A stretch of DNA of 39,699 bases. Source: a virus. The stretch is taken from positions 1 to 39,699 of IMG/VR virus record IMGVR_UViG_3300031469_000006, one strand, 5' to 3'. Position numbers and translations under genes: made by a program. This document shows, piece by piece, positions 38,592 through 39,699 of this stretch. The stretch's first letter is position 1, and each line of letters opens with the position of its first letter. The notes under the pieces are model-generated. The model had not been told where the DNA came from, ran no database searches, and was given only the letters and a program-made list of their open reading frames with translations.

Positions 38592-39554
38592 ATGAGCATC
38601 ACTATTGCACGTCAAACATACGCACCCTTTGTTTATGAAAAAGCGTATGAATTTTGGGAAAAACAACAAAGTTCACACTGGATTCATAAAGAAATTTCAA
38701 TGGCCAGTGATATCAATGATTTCAAAATGATCTTAAACGACACGGAACGTAACGTTGTTGGACATGTTCTAAAAGGTTTCGTACAAAGCGAAGTATTCAT
38801 TCAAGATTACTGGGCAGCGAAAGTACTACGCTGGTTTAAACACCCCGAGATCCAAATGATGTCTGCATGTTTTGCGAACATGGAATCAGTCCACGCTGTT
38901 TCCTATGCATATTTGAACCAATCACTTGGATTGGAAGATTTTGATGCATTTTTGCATGAACCGACCGCAAAAGCGAAAATTGATCGATTGATCAACGTCA
39001 AAGGAAAATCGAAGGTAGACATTGCAAAAAGTCTCGCGATATTTTCAGCTTTCAACGAAGGAGTCTCGCTTTTTTCAAGTTTTGCAATCCTGTTGAATTT
39101 TTCACGTTTCAATAAAATGAAGGGTGTGGGTCAAATCATCGCATTTTCTATCAAGGATGAAAGTTTACATTCCGAGGCCGGAATTTGGTTGTTTAACACG
39201 CTCGTGTCTGAAAATCCCGATCTAATGACGGACGAATTGAAAGAAGAATTGTACGATGCGGCACGTTTAACTGTTGAACTCGAAGATAATTTCATTGACA
39301 AAGCGTTCGAGTTCGGTGACGTTGAAGGTATCAATGCAAGCGATATGAAAAATTTCATCCGTTTTCGTACGAACACGAAGTTAAACGATCTCGGCCTAAA
39401 AAAGTTATGGAAACGAATTGACAAGGAGGCACTTGACCGCATGTCGTGGTTCGATGTTCTCAGTGCTGGCGTTTCCCATTCAGACTTTTTTGCATCTCGC
39501 GTTGATTCATACAGCAAGGGAACGATTGATTTCTCAAATGTGTGGGATGATTGA
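38592..39554 (+). CDS. nrdB: Ribonucleotide reductase small subunit (class Ia R2), 320 aa
   Basis: Makes the tyrosyl radical that lets the large subunit produce deoxynucleotides. Di-iron ligands and radical site: E98-S-V-H101-A-V-S-Y105 (the ExxHxxxY pattern of R2, Tyr105 the likely radical), Glu156 in FNEGVSLF, and E190-S-L-H193. Glu67 or Asp72 supplies the remaining ligand. ATG 38592 preferred over 38571. No large subunit is seen in the window; it may lie downstream. A GIY-YIG gene starts on its last base. Confidence 0.88.
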   Translation: MSITIARQTYAPFVYEKAYEFWEKQQSSHWIHKEISMASDINDFKMILNDTERNVVGHVLKGFVQSEVFIQDYWAAKVLRWFKHPEIQMMSACFANMESVHAVSYAYLNQSLGLEDFDAFLHEPTAKAKIDRLINVKGKSKVDIAKSLAIFSAFNEGVSLFSSFAILLNFSRFNKMKGVGQIIAFSIKDESLHSEAGIWLFNTLVSENPDLMTDELKEELYDAARLTVELEDNFIDKAFEFGDVEGINASDMKNFIRFRTNTKLNDLGLKKLWKRIDKEALDRMSWFDVLSAGVSHSDFFASRVDSYSKGTIDFSNVWDD

Positions 39555-39699
39555 TGTTAATCTACGGTATTAAAATTCAAGAACAAATTGTCTATGTTGG
39601 TCAAACTAAGCGAACTCTTGAACAACGTATTCGTGCTTATGAATCCTCTATTCGTAACGGTGGCAAAACGAAAGTTATCAATTTTTTAAGAAAAAAAAA
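39554..39699 (+). CDS. GIY-YIG endonuclease, cut by window end
   Basis: MLIYGIKIQEQIVYVGQTKR is the GIY-YIG opening, then TLEQRIRAYESSIRNGG with the conserved Arg. The ATG overlaps the nrdB stop (ATG within TGATG). 48 codons are visible; the window ends in an A9 run inside the gene. Probably a second GIY-YIG homing endonuclease, here beside nrdB. Confidence 0.75.
   Translation, partial: MLIYGIKIQEQIVYVGQTKRTLEQRIRAYESSIRNGGKTKVINFLRKK

Noticed and set aside
1-39699. CRISPR arrays, insertion sequences, integrase or attachment sites
   Set aside because: No regularly spaced repeats, transposase or integrase were seen; the mobile genes are homing-type endonucleases only.

Overview
This window is a piece of a large tailed phage of the T4-like contractile-tail type. 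No 16S rRNA, ribosomal protein or other host housekeeping gene is visible. It carries a long tape-measure gene, T4-type baseplate and hub genes, and a T4-style replication set: single-strand binding protein, UvsX recombinase, hexameric helicase, FEN-type exonuclease, family A polymerase core, dUTPase and class I ribonucleotide reductase small subunit. There are also two tRNAs and six homing-type nuclease genes. The host is unknown. Two phage lipoproteins have Asp-Ala-Gly-rich linkers after their lipobox, a style common in Myxococcota and related delta-proteobacteria; that is only an inference.

Left 4.6 kb: tiny genes of unknown function, several driven by a recurring promoter (GTGTNN, 17 nt, TANNNT, always preceded by TGN) that often sits 5-6 nt before the ATG, so the mRNAs look leaderless. 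Mixed with these are protein-like frames broken by in-frame stops (813-3025), read as decayed genes. 4.6-23 kb: structural block. It holds a gp26-like hub protein, a gp51-like protein, an endonuclease, a lipoprotein metalloprotease, two kinase-like proteins, the tape measure, a Nudix protein, a canonical small kinase, a roughly 1030-residue baseplate protein (frameshifted), a GIY-YIG endonuclease, a gp53-like wedge protein, two paralogous proteins and a 982-residue hub protein. 23-29 kb: lipoprotein, tRNA-Tyr, tRNA-Pro, membrane proteins, polymerase, HD hydrolase, and another kinase-like cluster. 29-39.7 kb: replication and nucleotide metabolism interrupted by homing endonucleases; the window ends inside a second GIY-YIG gene.

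The most interesting signal is a shared 10-17 residue N-terminal segment (basic/hydrophobic helix ending L/I/V-x-E) on at least nine otherwise unrelated proteins: three kinase-like, one Nudix, four members of a possibly GNAT-like family, one small acidic protein and one GTKWC-motif protein. It resembles the capsid-targeting sequences of T4 internal proteins, which the gp21 prohead protease cuts after L/I-x-E. I infer a set of enzymes packaged in the head and delivered with the DNA.

Caution on sequence quality: reading frames of the baseplate protein, helicase, Nudix protein, GIY-YIG endonuclease and one EDxHD endonuclease all break at A or T runs. That pattern fits homopolymer base-calling error at least as well as programmed slippage or real decay.
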